From CAMDTE01 sp034679985 (lineage in GTDB: Bacteria; Bacteroidota; Bacteroidia; Flavobacteriales; Schleiferiaceae), in contig JAXITR010000005.1 of the NCBI GenBank assembly GCA_034679985.1, forward strand, positions 13,489-77,488: a stretch of 64,000 nucleotides of DNA, in the 5' to 3' direction. The notes under the pieces are model-generated. The model had not been told where the DNA came from, made no database searches, and worked only from the letters and a program-made list of their open reading frames with translations. Made by a program: the position numbers and the translations under genes. Position 1 is the stretch's first letter, and every line of letters starts with the position of its first letter. Below are positions 17,769-27,216 of the stretch, one piece after another.

Positions 17769-19040
17769 ATGAACGTTGAAGTTATTGCCATTGGAGATGA
17801 ATTGCTTTTGGGGCAAACCATCAACACCAATGCTGCTTGGTTGGGTTTGGAATTGGCAAAAGTTGGCGGTACCGTAGTTCGGTCAACGGTTTTAGCGGAT
17901 TCTCCAGACGCCATTGTTTCGGCACTTGAAAACGTTCTACCGGAAACGGAGTTGGTGGTTTTGACGGGCGGACTGGGGCCCACGAAGGACGATTTAACCA
18001 AAAAAGTATTGACCGACTATTTTGGCGGCGAACTGGTGTATCAACCGTCGGTTTTTTCGCACATAGAAGACTTGTTCAAAACGTTGGGACGCGTACCGTC
18101 CGAACTCAATAGAGAGCAGGCTTTTCTCCCCAACAACGCCACCCTGCTGTACAATTCGGTGGGCACGGCCATGGGCATGGCCTGGGACTTGGACGGAAAG
18201 CGGTACGTCAGTTTGCCCGGGGTTCCGTACGAAATGAAGCACTTGGCCGAAGGGTTCATTTTGCCTTGGGTTCAAGAGAAAAGTAAGTTTTGGATACAAA
18301 ACCGCACCGTTCGAACGCAGGGAGTGCCTGAATCCGAGTTGGCCGATCGAATCAGCGCTTGGGAAGACGCCTTGCCTTCGTTTGTGAAATTAGCGTATTT
18401 GCCAGCACCCGGTTTGGTTAAACTCCGACTGTCCGTTCGCGTGCCTAAAGAGGCTGCAGAGGCGGCAAAACAGGAGGTAGAGATGCAAGTGCAAGCACTG
18501 GTGCAACTGCTTGGAGCCGCTTATTTTGGCGAAGGAGATCGTGCCTTGGAAGAAGTTGTGGGCGATGCCCTGGTGGGTATTGGCCAAACCGTGGCAACCG
18601 CTGAAAGCTGCACGGGAGGAGCCGTGGGTGCTGCGTTGACGTCTGTTCCGGGATCCAGCCGGTACTTCGTTGGCGGAATTCAGGCCTATTCCAACAGCAT
18701 AAAAACGCAATTACTTGGGGTAGAAGAGGCTGCGCTGGTGGTGCACGGCGCCGTTTCCGAGGTGGTGGCGAAAGCAATGGCCAGCGGGGTGCGGAAGCGT
18801 TTGGGCACGGATTGGGCCGTCGCAACCACGGGTGTGGCGGGTCCCGACGGTGGGTCTGTAGAAAAACCGGTGGGAACCGTTTGGATTGCAGTGGCCGGGC
18901 CCGACGGTTGCCGTGCGGAGCGTTTCCAAATGGGGAAAGATCGCGGCAGAAACATCCAGAAAACAGTTCAAGCGGCCATGAATATGCTCCGACAACGGGT
19001 TGTTGGTGCGTCGCAACCAGGCCTTGCGTCCGAAGAATGA
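17769..19040 (+). CDS. cinA: CinA-family protein (competence/damage-inducible; NMN deamidase-type)
   Basis: A 423-residue cytoplasmic protein with both CinA domains. The N-terminal molybdopterin-binding-like domain has EVIAIGDELLLGQTINTNAAWL and VVLTGGLGPTKDD; its relatives include ADP-ribose pyrophosphatases. The C-terminal domain starts near 270 with ATAESCTGGAVGAALTSVPGSSRYF and ATTGVAGPDGG, matching the NMN-deamidase family (PncC). The known role of the family is pyridine nucleotide recycling, with a historical link to competence. It is divergent from the lipoprotein operon and lies upstream of rpmB. Confidence 0.93.
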   Translation: MNVEVIAIGDELLLGQTINTNAAWLGLELAKVGGTVVRSTVLADSPDAIVSALENVLPETELVVLTGGLGPTKDDLTKKVLTDYFGGELVYQPSVFSHIEDLFKTLGRVPSELNREQAFLPNNATLLYNSVGTAMGMAWDLDGKRYVSLPGVPYEMKHLAEGFILPWVQEKSKFWIQNRTVRTQGVPESELADRISAWEDALPSFVKLAYLPAPGLVKLRLSVRVPKEAAEAAKQEVEMQVQALVQLLGAAYFGEGDRALEEVVGDALVGIGQTVATAESCTGGAVGAALTSVPGSSRYFVGGIQAYSNSIKTQLLGVEEAALVVHGAVSEVVAKAMASGVRKRLGTDWAVATTGVAGPDGGSVEKPVGTVWIAVAGPDGCRAERFQMGKDRGRNIQKTVQAAMNMLRQRVVGASQPGLASEE

Positions 19041-19081
19041 ACCCCCAAATGCATCAATTGCAGGAAGAGTTGAAGATTTCG

Positions 19082-19111
19082 TTGGTTTTTTCGATTTTTA
19101 TTGTAAATTTG
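19082..19111 (+). promoter_or_regulatory. Promoter of rpmB-rpmG
   Basis: TTGG at 19082-19085, an 18-bp spacer and TAAATTTG at 19104-19111: the same architecture and spacing as the tRNA-Arg promoter. The rpmB ATG lies 22 bases downstream, so the leader is very short. Confidence 0.75.
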
Positions 19112-19132
19112 CGACCCTAATAAAGCGCGACC

Positions 19133-19372
19133 ATGTCACGAGTGTGTGAATTGACGGGAAAGAAGGCCATGACTGGCAATTACGTGTCTTTCTCGAACAA
19201 GAAGAATAAGCGCAAGTTCAGCGTGAACTTGCTCCGCAAGCGTTTTTACGTTGCGGCAGAAGATAAGTGGGTTGTCCTGCGAATCTCTGCAGCTGCTTTG
19301 AAAACGGTGAACAAGAAGGGAATCGATGCCGTTTTGGCCGATGCTCGTTCGAACGGATTTACGACCAAATAA
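19133..19372 (+). CDS. rpmB: 50S ribosomal protein L28
   Basis: Structural protein of the large ribosomal subunit. The 79-residue length and the sequence SRVCELTGKKAMTGNYVSFS followed by KRKFSVNL are typical of L28. It is followed after 12 bases by L33 and then by a DUF4295 gene, an order that recurs in Bacteroidota. Confidence 0.97.
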   Translation: MSRVCELTGKKAMTGNYVSFSNKKNKRKFSVNLLRKRFYVAAEDKWVVLRISAAALKTVNKKGIDAVLADARSNGFTTK

Positions 19373-19384
19373 CCGCATTGAGCC

Positions 19385-19567
19385 ATGGCTAAGAGAGGCA
19401 ATCGCGTCCAAGTAATCTTGGAGTGCACCGAGCACAAGGAATCTGGCAAACCCGGAACTTCTCGTTACATCACAACGAAGAACAAGAAGAATACCCCGGA
19501 TCGCATGGAGATCAAGAAGTTCAACCCCATCCTTCGCCGCATGACGGTGCACAAGGAAATCAAATAA
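19385..19567 (+). CDS. rpmG: 50S ribosomal protein L33
   Basis: Large-subunit ribosomal protein of 60 residues (AKRGNRVQVILECTEHKES, TTKNKKNTPDRMEIKKFNP). It lacks the paired CxxC zinc-ribbon motifs, having only one Cys, so it is the zinc-independent form. Confidence 0.97.
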   Translation: MAKRGNRVQVILECTEHKESGKPGTSRYITTKNKKNTPDRMEIKKFNPILRRMTVHKEIK

Positions 19568-19575
19568 GGTGAATC

Positions 19576-19728
19576 ATGGCAAAGAAAGTAGTTGCTACCC
19601 TGAAGAAAGAAGGATCCGTGATGTACACACGTGTTATCAAGATGACGCGCAGTGACAAATCCGGTGCATACACCTTTGAAGAAAAAATCATCAACAAAGA
19701 CCAGTCAGCTGACTTTTTCAAAGGTTGA
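19576..19728 (+). CDS. DUF4295-family small protein (50 aa)
   Basis: A very short gene, too small for most default length filters. The ATG at 19576 lies eight bases after the rpmG stop, and TGA ends at 19728. The product is highly basic at its N-terminus (AKKVVATLKKEGSVMYTRVI) and ends in a more acidic, aromatic segment (KDQSADFFKG). It matches the DUF4295 family found right behind rpmB-rpmG in Bacteroidota. Linkage and composition suggest a ribosome-associated protein, but the function is unproven. Confidence 0.88.
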   Translation: MAKKVVATLKKEGSVMYTRVIKMTRSDKSGAYTFEEKIINKDQSADFFKG

Positions 19729-19752
19729 TCTTTGTTCGGTTGAATGAAAACC

Positions 19753-19779
19753 AAAACCGCTCCTAGGGGCGGTTTTTTT
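19753..19779 (+). terminator. Intrinsic terminator after rpmB-rpmG-DUF4295
   Basis: Stem AAAACCGCTC / GGGCGGTTTT with a CTAG loop and a T run. It lies between the DUF4295 stop and ftsY, so ftsY is probably transcribed partly by read-through or from its own promoter. Confidence 0.8.
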
Positions 19780-19791
19780 GTACCTTTTCGC

Positions 19792-20718
19792 ATGGGATTT
19801 TTTGGTTTAGACAAAACAAAAGCCGGCTTTTTTGGCAAATTGGTGCACGCCGTTGCGGGAAAATCAACCGTTGACGACGAGGTTCTGGATGCCGTGGAGA
19901 CCGCCTTGGTTACCTCCGATGTGGGTATTGAGACTACGTTGGAAATCGTTAAACGCCTCGAAGCGCGCGTTGCGCGTGATAAGTACGTAGGCACGGACCA
20001 GCTGCTCCAGCTTTTGGAAGAAGAAACCGAAGCATTGTTGATGGAGGCGTCCCAAAAACGCATGGGAAATCCCGGATTCGACCTCCCCAATCGCCCGCAC
20101 GTGGTGTTGGTGGTGGGCGTAAACGGGGTAGGCAAAACCACCAGCATCGGGAAGTTGGCTGCGCGCTGGAAGGCGGACGGAAAAAACGTTTTGGTGGGCG
20201 CTGCAGATACTTTTCGCGCGGCGGCGGTGGACCAATTGGTTCGCTGGTGCGAGCGTTCCGGTGTAGAATGCGTGAACCTGGGGATGAATGCAGACCCAGC
20301 TGCCGTGGCTTTCACCACGGTTCAGAAGGCCGTGGAGCAGCAAGCAGACGTCGTTTTGGTGGATACCGCCGGACGGTTGCACAACAAGGTCAACTTGATG
20401 AACGAGTTGGCCAAGATCAAGCGCGCGGTGGAGAAGGCGTTGCCCGGGGCTCCGCACGAAGTGTTGCTGGTTTTGGATGCATCCACCGGCCAAAATGCGT
20501 TGGAACAAGCAAAGCAATTTGCCGCAGTTACGGACGTAACAGGATTGGTATTGACCAAGTTGGACGGTACTGCTCGGGGTGGAGTGGCCTTGGCTTTAGC
20601 GCACCAAATGGCGATGCCCGTTCGGTTTTCCGGTACAGGTGAACGCGCAGAAGATTTGCACGTTTTTGAGCCGCGCGCCTTTGTTCGGTCTTTGTTTGAA
20701 CCTCTTCAAGGAAACTGA
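19792..20718 (+). CDS. ftsY: Signal recognition particle receptor FtsY
   Basis: GTPase receptor for the signal recognition particle; it docks ribosomes making membrane proteins at the SecYEG translocon. The 308-residue protein has a short N-terminal extension, the helical N domain (about 20-90) and the NG GTPase with GVNGVGKTTSIGKLA (P-loop), DTFRAAA, DTAGR, TKLDGTARGG and the closing GERAEDLHVFEPRAFV. The acidic A domain of E. coli FtsY is missing, as is common. I chose the ATG at 19792. An in-frame ATG at 19744 lies just upstream of the terminator hairpin and is unlikely. Confidence 0.96.
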   Translation: MGFFGLDKTKAGFFGKLVHAVAGKSTVDDEVLDAVETALVTSDVGIETTLEIVKRLEARVARDKYVGTDQLLQLLEEETEALLMEASQKRMGNPGFDLPNRPHVVLVVGVNGVGKTTSIGKLAARWKADGKNVLVGAADTFRAAAVDQLVRWCERSGVECVNLGMNADPAAVAFTTVQKAVEQQADVVLVDTAGRLHNKVNLMNELAKIKRAVEKALPGAPHEVLLVLDASTGQNALEQAKQFAAVTDVTGLVLTKLDGTARGGVALALAHQMAMPVRFSGTGERAEDLHVFEPRAFVRSLFEPLQGN

Positions 20719-20735
20719 AGGAAGCGCTCAACCTC

Positions 20736-21506
20736 ATGAAAACAAAAGAAGAAATCACCCAGAATTGGCTGCCGCGCTACACCGGCTTGCAGCTGGAAGA
20801 GGTTCCGGAGTATTTGCTGTTGACCAATTTTGACGACTACGTTCACCGATTTGCGGCGAAATTCGAGGTTCCGGTTCGGGGCGAAAGCAGACCGTTTCGA
20901 TCTGCCTTGGCGGGTGATTTGGGCATCATCAATTTTGGAATGGGCAGCCCAAACGCGGCAACCGTAATTGATTTGTTGAGCGCGGTGCAGCCCAAGGCGG
21001 TTTTGTTTTTGGGCAAGTGCGGCGGGCTGAAGAAGCGCACGGAAGTAGGGGATTTTGTCTTGCCCATTGGGGCCATTCGCGGAGAAGGAACCTCAGACGC
21101 CTACCTGCCCAAGGAGGTGCCGGCCTTGCCGGCGTTTAGCGTTCAACGTGCTGCGAGCCACGTCATTCGGATGCGGAATTTGGACTACTGGACAGGCACG
21201 GTTTACACCACCAACCGCCGCGTTTGGGAGCACGACGAAGCGTTTAAAGGTTATTTGAACGAAATTCGCGCCATGGCCATCGACATGGAAACGGCCACCT
21301 TGTTCAGTGCAGGATTTAAAAACCGCATTCCGTTGGGGGCTTTGCTCCTGGTCTCGGACCAGCCCATGGTGCCGGAAGGCGTCAAAACAGAGGCGTCGGA
21401 CGCCAAAGTTTCCGGACAATTTGTGGATTCCCACATCGAAATCGGCATCGAAGCACTCAACGAGATCAAAGACCACGGCCAGTCCGTTCGTCACCTAAAG
21501 TTTTAA
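20736..21506 (+). CDS. amn: AMP nucleosidase
   Basis: Cytoplasmic purine-salvage enzyme of the nucleoside phosphorylase fold; it hydrolyses AMP to adenine and ribose-5-phosphate. The 256-residue protein is the short form common in Bacteroidota. Landmarks are GIINFGMGSPNAAT, VLFLGKCGGLKKRTEVGDFVLP, AMAIDMETATLFSAGF and LLLVSDQPMVPEGVKT. Assignment among close paralogues (AMP nucleosidase or other purine phosphorylase) rests on the family pattern. It starts 17 bases after ftsY and ends seven before rimO. Confidence 0.88.
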   Translation: MKTKEEITQNWLPRYTGLQLEEVPEYLLLTNFDDYVHRFAAKFEVPVRGESRPFRSALAGDLGIINFGMGSPNAATVIDLLSAVQPKAVLFLGKCGGLKKRTEVGDFVLPIGAIRGEGTSDAYLPKEVPALPAFSVQRAASHVIRMRNLDYWTGTVYTTNRRVWEHDEAFKGYLNEIRAMAIDMETATLFSAGFKNRIPLGALLLVSDQPMVPEGVKTEASDAKVSGQFVDSHIEIGIEALNEIKDHGQSVRHLKF

Positions 21507-21513
21507 CGATACC

Positions 21514-22830
21514 ATGCGTACGAAGAGTTACAAAAAGAACCGCATCAACGTAGTCACCCTGGGTTGTTCCAAGAATACCTACGATTCCGAAGTATTGATG
21601 GGGCAATTGAAAGCGGCCGGAAAGGACGTGGTTCACGAGGCCTCCGGCGCAGAAGAAGGCGAGGTAGTGGTGATCAATACGTGTGTCTTTATCGACAACG
21701 CCAAGCAGGAGTCCATCGACACGATCCTGACCTACGTAGAGAAGAAGCAGCGCGGAGAGGTAGAGAAGGTTTTCGTGACCGGTTGTTTGTCCGAGCGGTA
21801 CAAGCCGGATTTAGAGCGGGAGATTCCGGATGTAAATCAATACTTTGGAACCCGTGACTTGCCCCTTTTGTTGAAGGCGTTGGGAGCGGATTACCGGCAG
21901 CAATTGGTGGGGGAACGCCTGTTGGCCACTCCGCGGCACTACGCTTATTTGAAGATCTCCGAAGGCTGCGATCGTCCGTGTTCTTTTTGTGCCATTCCCC
22001 TCATGCGCGGCGGACACGTATCCAAACCGATGGAGCAGTTGGTGGAGGAAGCACGTAAGTTGGCCGCCAAAGGGGTGGTGGAGTTGATCCTCATTGCCCA
22101 AGACCTGACCTACTACGGACTGGATTTGTACAAGGAACGCAAGTTGGCGGCTCTGCTTCGTGAACTGGTTCAAGTGGAAGGCATTGAGTGGATTCGCTTG
22201 CACTATTTGTTTCCAACTGGATTCCCCGAAGATGTGCTGGACGTCATCCGCGAAGAACCCAAGGTGTGCACGTACGTAGACATCCCCTTGCAGCACGCCG
22301 TGGACAGCGTTTTGAAGAGCATGAAGCGCGGTACCACCAAAGAGAAAACCACCCGATTGCTGGACAAGATGCGCTCAGCCGTTCCGGGAATGGCCATACG
22401 AACCACCTTGATCGTGGGGTATCCGGGCGAAACCGAATCGGATTTCAACGAACTTCTGGCGTGGGTGAAGGAAATGCGTTTTGATCGATTGGGCGTTTTT
22501 CCTTATTCCCACGAAGAAAACACCACCGCTCATGCCTTGGTGGACGACGTTCCCGCGGAAGTGAAACAACGTCGGGCCGATGCCATCATGGAAGCACAAA
22601 TGGAAATTTCCGCCGAGATGAACGCCTTGCGCGTGGGACAAACCCTCCGGATTTTGGTGGACCGCGTGGAAGGGGAGCACTACGTGGGCCGCACGGAATT
22701 CGACAGCCCGGACGTTGATAACGAAGTTTGGATTCCTTTTGGAGCCTATTCCTTGACCCCGGGCCGGTTTGCAACGGTAAAAATTGTAGACGCAACGGAG
22801 TACGATTTGCACGCGGAGTTGGTACCTTAG
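21514..22830 (+). CDS. rimO: Ribosomal protein S12 methylthiotransferase
   Basis: Radical-SAM enzyme that adds a methylthio group to an aspartate of ribosomal protein S12. The 438-residue protein has the three Cys of the N-terminal MTTase domain (TLGCSKNTYDSE, INTCVFIDNA, VTGCLSERY). The radical-SAM motif CDRPCSFC follows near 150, then SEGCDRP, RLHYLFP, DIPLQHAVDSVLKSMKRG and the C-terminal TRAM domain (LRILVDRVEGEHYVGRTE). The DS in CSKNTYDSE and the short S12-type signature favour RimO over MiaB. Confidence 0.95.
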   Translation: MRTKSYKKNRINVVTLGCSKNTYDSEVLMGQLKAAGKDVVHEASGAEEGEVVVINTCVFIDNAKQESIDTILTYVEKKQRGEVEKVFVTGCLSERYKPDLEREIPDVNQYFGTRDLPLLLKALGADYRQQLVGERLLATPRHYAYLKISEGCDRPCSFCAIPLMRGGHVSKPMEQLVEEARKLAAKGVVELILIAQDLTYYGLDLYKERKLAALLRELVQVEGIEWIRLHYLFPTGFPEDVLDVIREEPKVCTYVDIPLQHAVDSVLKSMKRGTTKEKTTRLLDKMRSAVPGMAIRTTLIVGYPGETESDFNELLAWVKEMRFDRLGVFPYSHEENTTAHALVDDVPAEVKQRRADAIMEAQMEISAEMNALRVGQTLRILVDRVEGEHYVGRTEFDSPDVDNEVWIPFGAYSLTPGRFATVKIVDATEYDLHAELVP

Positions 22831-22839
22831 AGGAACTCC

Positions 22840-25800
22840 ATGTACCTCGTTTTTGATACCGAAACCACAGGCCTAATTGGCAATAAATCAGCCCCGTACA
22901 CGGATGAGGCTGCTTGGCCGCGCGTGGTTCAACTGGCTTGGCAACTGCACGATCTGCAGGGCGTGTTGGTGGAGCAGGCGGATTTCCTCATTCGTCCGGA
23001 CGGCTTCAACATTCCGTTCAAGGCGGAATCCATCCACGGAATCTCCACGGCCTTAGCGCAAGCAGAAGGGGTTGCCTTGAGCGAGGCGTTGCTCGCGTTC
23101 AACAGAGCTGTTGCGCAAGCCACGCGATTGGTGGGCCACAACTTGGAGTACGATCAGCTCGTTTTGGGCGGGGAGTATTTTCGGGCCGGTCTGGAAAACC
23201 CGCTTCCCAACGTACCCGTCATTGACACTTGCTGGGAAGACACGGCCATCCTGTGCCAGCTGCCCGGTGGGCGCGGTGGAAAGTTCAAGTTTCCCAAGCT
23301 AGAAGAGCTGTACCACCAGGTATTTGGCACCGGTTTTGACCTGGCCCACAACGCAACGGCAGACGTTGAAGCGAGTTCGCGGGTCTTTTTGGAATTGGCG
23401 GCTCGTGGATTTTATCCGAACGAGCGTTTGGGTGCGGCGGCGGCAGGCATCCGCGCTTCCTATCCGGAGGGTGTTGGGACTTGGGGAATAGCACACCGGG
23501 ACCTCAAGGCAGCCAGTGCCCGGATGAAGTTGGCCGCTCCTGCGGCGACTCCCGTTGCCGAATTGGAGGCCGCAGTGCCCCAGATGCCAACGCAATCCGC
23601 AGAATCCACGGTCGAATCCGGAACGTTTTTCCACGTCCATTTGCATTCCCAGTTTTCCGTTTTGCAGGCCACCGCTCGGGTGGAGGGCCTCGTCAAGCGC
23701 GCGGTGGCGGAAGGCCAGCCGGCAGTTGCCCTGACGGACACCGGAAACATGATGGGTGCCTTTCAGTTCGTGAAAGCCGTGGATTCCGTCAACAAAACCC
23801 GCGCGGAAGGAACGCCTGAGCTCAAGGCTTTGGTGGGGTACGAGGCATTCATTTGCCGCAACCATCGGGACAGAAGCGTCAAAGACGATGGTTTTTTGGT
23901 GCCTATGTTGGCGCTGAACAAAAAGGGGTACCAGAACTTGGCCAAGCTGAGTTCTGCGGGGTTTATCGACGGATTTTACTACGTCCCCCGGATCGACAAA
24001 GACCTTTTGAAGCAGCACACTGAGGGTGTGGTGGCCTTGACGGGAGGACTGTCGGGCGAAATTCCGCACCTCATTGCGAATGTGGGCTTCAAGCAGGCCG
24101 AAGAGGCGTTTCTGTGGTACAAGGAAGTGTTTGGCGATCGGTTTTACGCGGAATTGAACCGCCACGGCTTGCCGGAGGAGGACGCCATCAACAACGCGCT
24201 GTTGGAATTGTGCCGCAAACACAACGTTCCGTTTGTGCCGGCCAACAATGCATTTTACTTGGACCGATCCGAGGCCGAAGCGCACGATATCTTGCTGTGC
24301 GTCAAGGATTCTGAGAAGAAATCAACGCCCATTGGGCGCGGACGTGGATTCCGGTACGGCATGCCCAACGACCGGTTCCACATGACCACCACCGCGGAAA
24401 TGAGGGCCACCTTTTCCGACGTACCGGAAGGTTTTCTGCATTTGGATGCCTTGTTGCAGCGCGTGGAGACGTATTCCTTGGCGCGCGAAGTACTGCTCCC
24501 CAAGTTTGACATTCCCGTTGAGTTTGAGTCTGCGGAAGATGCGGTGGACGGCGGAAAACGCGGGGAGAATGCCTACTTACGGCATTTGACCTACGAAGGA
24601 GCCAAACGCCGCTACGGCGAATCCCTGTCCGACGAGGTACGCGAGCGTCTGGATTTTGAGTTGGCCACCATTGAAAAGACCGGTTATCCGGGCTACTTCT
24701 TGATCGTACAGGACTTCTGCGCTGCGGCGCGGGGCATGGGCGTCAGCGTGGGACCGGGTCGGGGCAGTGCGGCGGGATCGGCCGTGGCGTACTGCATTGG
24801 AATCACCAACGTAGACCCCATCCGGTACGACCTCCTGTTCGAGCGTTTCTTGAATCCGGACCGCGTATCCTTGCCGGATATAGACATTGACTTCGACGAT
24901 CGGGGCCGCGATCGGGTCATTCAATACGTCATCGACAAGTATGGATCCAGCCAGGTGGCGCAGATCATTACCTACGGATCCATGGCCGCGAAGAGTTCCA
25001 TCAAGGACACGGCGCGCGTTTTGGATTTGTCTTTTGCCGACGCGGATAAGTTGACCAAAAGCATGCCGGACGGCAAGAGTTTGCTGGAGGTATTGACCGT
25101 CGACGACAAAAAGCTGCGTGAATCCTTGCGTCAAGAGGATTATGCCAAGGCCCTGGAATTGCGCCGAATGGCGGAAGAGCCGGGCACCATGGAAGCCGAA
25201 GCGCTGCGCCAAGCCCAGGTTTTGGAAGGGTCCCTCCGGAATACCGGCATCCACGCGTGCGGCGTCATCATCACGCCCACAGACATTCGCGAGTTGATCC
25301 CAGTGGCCACGGCCAAGGACAGCGCCATGTGGTGCACCCAGTTCGACAACGCGGTGGTGGAGAGTGCGGGACTGCTCAAAATGGACTTTTTGGGCCTAAA
25401 AACCCTGACACTCCTCAAAGATGCCGTGGAATTGATCCAAAAAAGGCACGGAATTGCGCTGGATTTGGAAACCATACCCATCGACGACGCCGCTACCTAC
25501 GCCTTGTTTCAACGGGGAGACACCGTCGGTATTTTTCAGTACGAATCCGCCGGGATGCAGAAGCACCTTCGGGACCTCAAGCCTACGGTTTTTGAGGACT
25601 TGATTGCCATGAACGCCCTGTACCGACCGGGCCCCTTGGAATACATTCCGGCCTTTATTCGACGCAAGCACGGTACCGAGCCCATTTCGTACGACTTGCC
25701 GGACATGCAGGAATTCCTGGAGGAAACCTACGGAATTACGGTCTATCAGGAGCAGGTCATGCGTCTGTCCCAAAAGTTGGCGGGATTTTCCAAGGGCGAG

Positions 25801-27216
25801 GCCGACGTCCTGCGCAAGGCCATGGGCAAGAAAGACGCCGCTTTGCTGGCCAAGCTGAAGCCCAAGTTTTTGGAAGGCGGCAAGGAGCGCAACCACCCGG
25901 AGCTGATTTTGGATAAAGTGTGGAAGGACTGGGAAGCGTTTGCTTCCTATGCCTTCAACAAATCGCACTCCACTTGCTACGCTTGGGTAGCCTACCAAAC
26001 TGCGTTCCTCAAGGCCAACTACCCGGCCGAATACATGGCCGCCGTGTTGACCAACAACATGGACGACATCAAGCAAGTGACTTTCTTCATGGACGAGTCG
26101 CGCCGCATGAAAATTCCGGTTTTGGGCCCAGACGTCAACGAGTCCATTCTGCCGTTTATGGTCAACGCCCAAGGAGCCATTCGCTTTGGCTTGGGCGGAA
26201 TGCGCGGCGTGGGCGAGGGAGCAGTGGACCACTTGGTAGGTGTTCGCACGGAGACGGGTCCTTTTACCTCCTTATTTGATTTGGTCAAGCGGGTAGACCT
26301 TCGGGCCATCAACAAAGGAACCATGGAGGCCTTGGCCGCCGGTGGTGCCTTGGATTCCTTGCCCGGAACCCACCGCGGTCATTTCTTTTACGAGGAGTCG
26401 GACGGAAAGCCTTATTTGGAGAAAGTTAGGCGCTACGGCCAGATGTTTCAAGACGACGCCGGAAGCAGCCAGGTCTCTCTGTTTGGAGAGGCGAGTGAAG
26501 TGGTCTTGGAAGAGCCAACTGTCCCGGACGTGCCCATCCCCAATCCCTTACTCGTTTTAAAGAAGGAGAAGGAAATCAATGGCGTATACATTTCTGCCCA
26601 CCCGTTGGATCAGTTCAAGTACGAAATGGGCCATTTTGTGCGGAACCGCGCGGCGGAGTTGAATCCCCACGAGGCCTTTGTGAACGGTGCCGGTTTCCGG
26701 GATTTCACCGTTGCGGGAATGGTGAGTCAAGCTGCCTCACGCACCACAAAAACGGGCCGACAAATGGGTTCGTTTGTTTTGGAAGACAAGGAAGGCTCGG
26801 TAGAAATTGTGCTTTTTGGGGAAGATTACCTCAAATTCAGCCATTTTTTGGTGGACGATCAGCTGTTGTTTGTTCGGGGTCGCGTCCAGAAACCCAACTG
26901 GGGTCCCAAGGACGGTCCGGTGCGGTACGTGATCCAAGTGATCGAAATGAAATTGCTGGCGGACGTCTTGAGCACGGCCCAAAAAATGGAAATTTCGTTG
27001 GATTTGCATCAATTGACGCCGGCCAAGCTGAGCGAAATGCACCAGATATTTTCCGCCCATTCGGGAGACAAGCGAGTTACTTTCCGCATTCAGGAAGGAG
27101 AGCAGGGTGTGCGAATTTTGGGCAGAAGCCGCACCCTTCGGGTTCGGTTGGAACGTCCTTTGCTGGAAGCCTTGGAGTCCGTAGTGGGCGAGCAGGCCAT
27201 TAAACTATTAGCATGA
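22840..27216 (+). CDS. dnaE: DNA polymerase III alpha subunit with N-terminal 3'-5' exonuclease
   Basis: Replicative DNA polymerase, 1458 residues. An N-terminal DnaQ-like proofreading domain (about 1-190) has FDTETTG (Exo I, D6 and E8), the IHGIS and GHNLEYD motifs and HNATADVEASSRV (Exo III). A linker leads to the PHP domain (FHVHLHSQFSVLQ from about 265, ALTDTGNMMG). The polymerase palm carries VGPGRGSAAGSAVAYC and the catalytic LPDIDIDFDDRGRDRV (about 683-698), then GYFLIVQDF upstream and YGSMAAKSSI. The C-terminal part has helix-hairpin-helix and an OB fold (FTVAGMVSQAASRTTKTGRQMG). The exonuclease-DnaE fusion is the usual Bacteroidota form. It overlaps the next gene by four bases. Confidence 0.96.
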   Translation: MYLVFDTETTGLIGNKSAPYTDEAAWPRVVQLAWQLHDLQGVLVEQADFLIRPDGFNIPFKAESIHGISTALAQAEGVALSEALLAFNRAVAQATRLVGHNLEYDQLVLGGEYFRAGLENPLPNVPVIDTCWEDTAILCQLPGGRGGKFKFPKLEELYHQVFGTGFDLAHNATADVEASSRVFLELAARGFYPNERLGAAAAGIRASYPEGVGTWGIAHRDLKAASARMKLAAPAATPVAELEAAVPQMPTQSAESTVESGTFFHVHLHSQFSVLQATARVEGLVKRAVAEGQPAVALTDTGNMMGAFQFVKAVDSVNKTRAEGTPELKALVGYEAFICRNHRDRSVKDDGFLVPMLALNKKGYQNLAKLSSAGFIDGFYYVPRIDKDLLKQHTEGVVALTGGLSGEIPHLIANVGFKQAEEAFLWYKEVFGDRFYAELNRHGLPEEDAINNALLELCRKHNVPFVPANNAFYLDRSEAEAHDILLCVKDSEKKSTPIGRGRGFRYGMPNDRFHMTTTAEMRATFSDVPEGFLHLDALLQRVETYSLAREVLLPKFDIPVEFESAEDAVDGGKRGENAYLRHLTYEGAKRRYGESLSDEVRERLDFELATIEKTGYPGYFLIVQDFCAAARGMGVSVGPGRGSAAGSAVAYCIGITNVDPIRYDLLFERFLNPDRVSLPDIDIDFDDRGRDRVIQYVIDKYGSSQVAQIITYGSMAAKSSIKDTARVLDLSFADADKLTKSMPDGKSLLEVLTVDDKKLRESLRQEDYAKALELRRMAEEPGTMEAEALRQAQVLEGSLRNTGIHACGVIITPTDIRELIPVATAKDSAMWCTQFDNAVVESAGLLKMDFLGLKTLTLLKDAVELIQKRHGIALDLETIPIDDAATYALFQRGDTVGIFQYESAGMQKHLRDLKPTVFEDLIAMNALYRPGPLEYIPAFIRRKHGTEPISYDLPDMQEFLEETYGITVYQEQVMRLSQKLAGFSKGEADVLRKAMGKKDAALLAKLKPKFLEGGKERNHPELILDKVWKDWEAFASYAFNKSHSTCYAWVAYQTAFLKANYPAEYMAAVLTNNMDDIKQVTFFMDESRRMKIPVLGPDVNESILPFMVNAQGAIRFGLGGMRGVGEGAVDHLVGVRTETGPFTSLFDLVKRVDLRAINKGTMEALAAGGALDSLPGTHRGHFFYEESDGKPYLEKVRRYGQMFQDDAGSSQVSLFGEASEVVLEEPTVPDVPIPNPLLVLKKEKEINGVYISAHPLDQFKYEMGHFVRNRAAELNPHEAFVNGAGFRDFTVAGMVSQAASRTTKTGRQMGSFVLEDKEGSVEIVLFGEDYLKFSHFLVDDQLLFVRGRVQKPNWGPKDGPVRYVIQVIEMKLLADVLSTAQKMEISLDLHQLTPAKLSEMHQIFSAHSGDKRVTFRIQEGEQGVRILGRSRTLRVRLERPLLEALESVVGEQAIKLLA

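Noticed and set aside
19744..19791. Upstream in-frame ATG for FtsY
   Set aside because: It precedes a terminator hairpin at 19753-19779 and would translate through it; the ATG at 19792 fits the family better.
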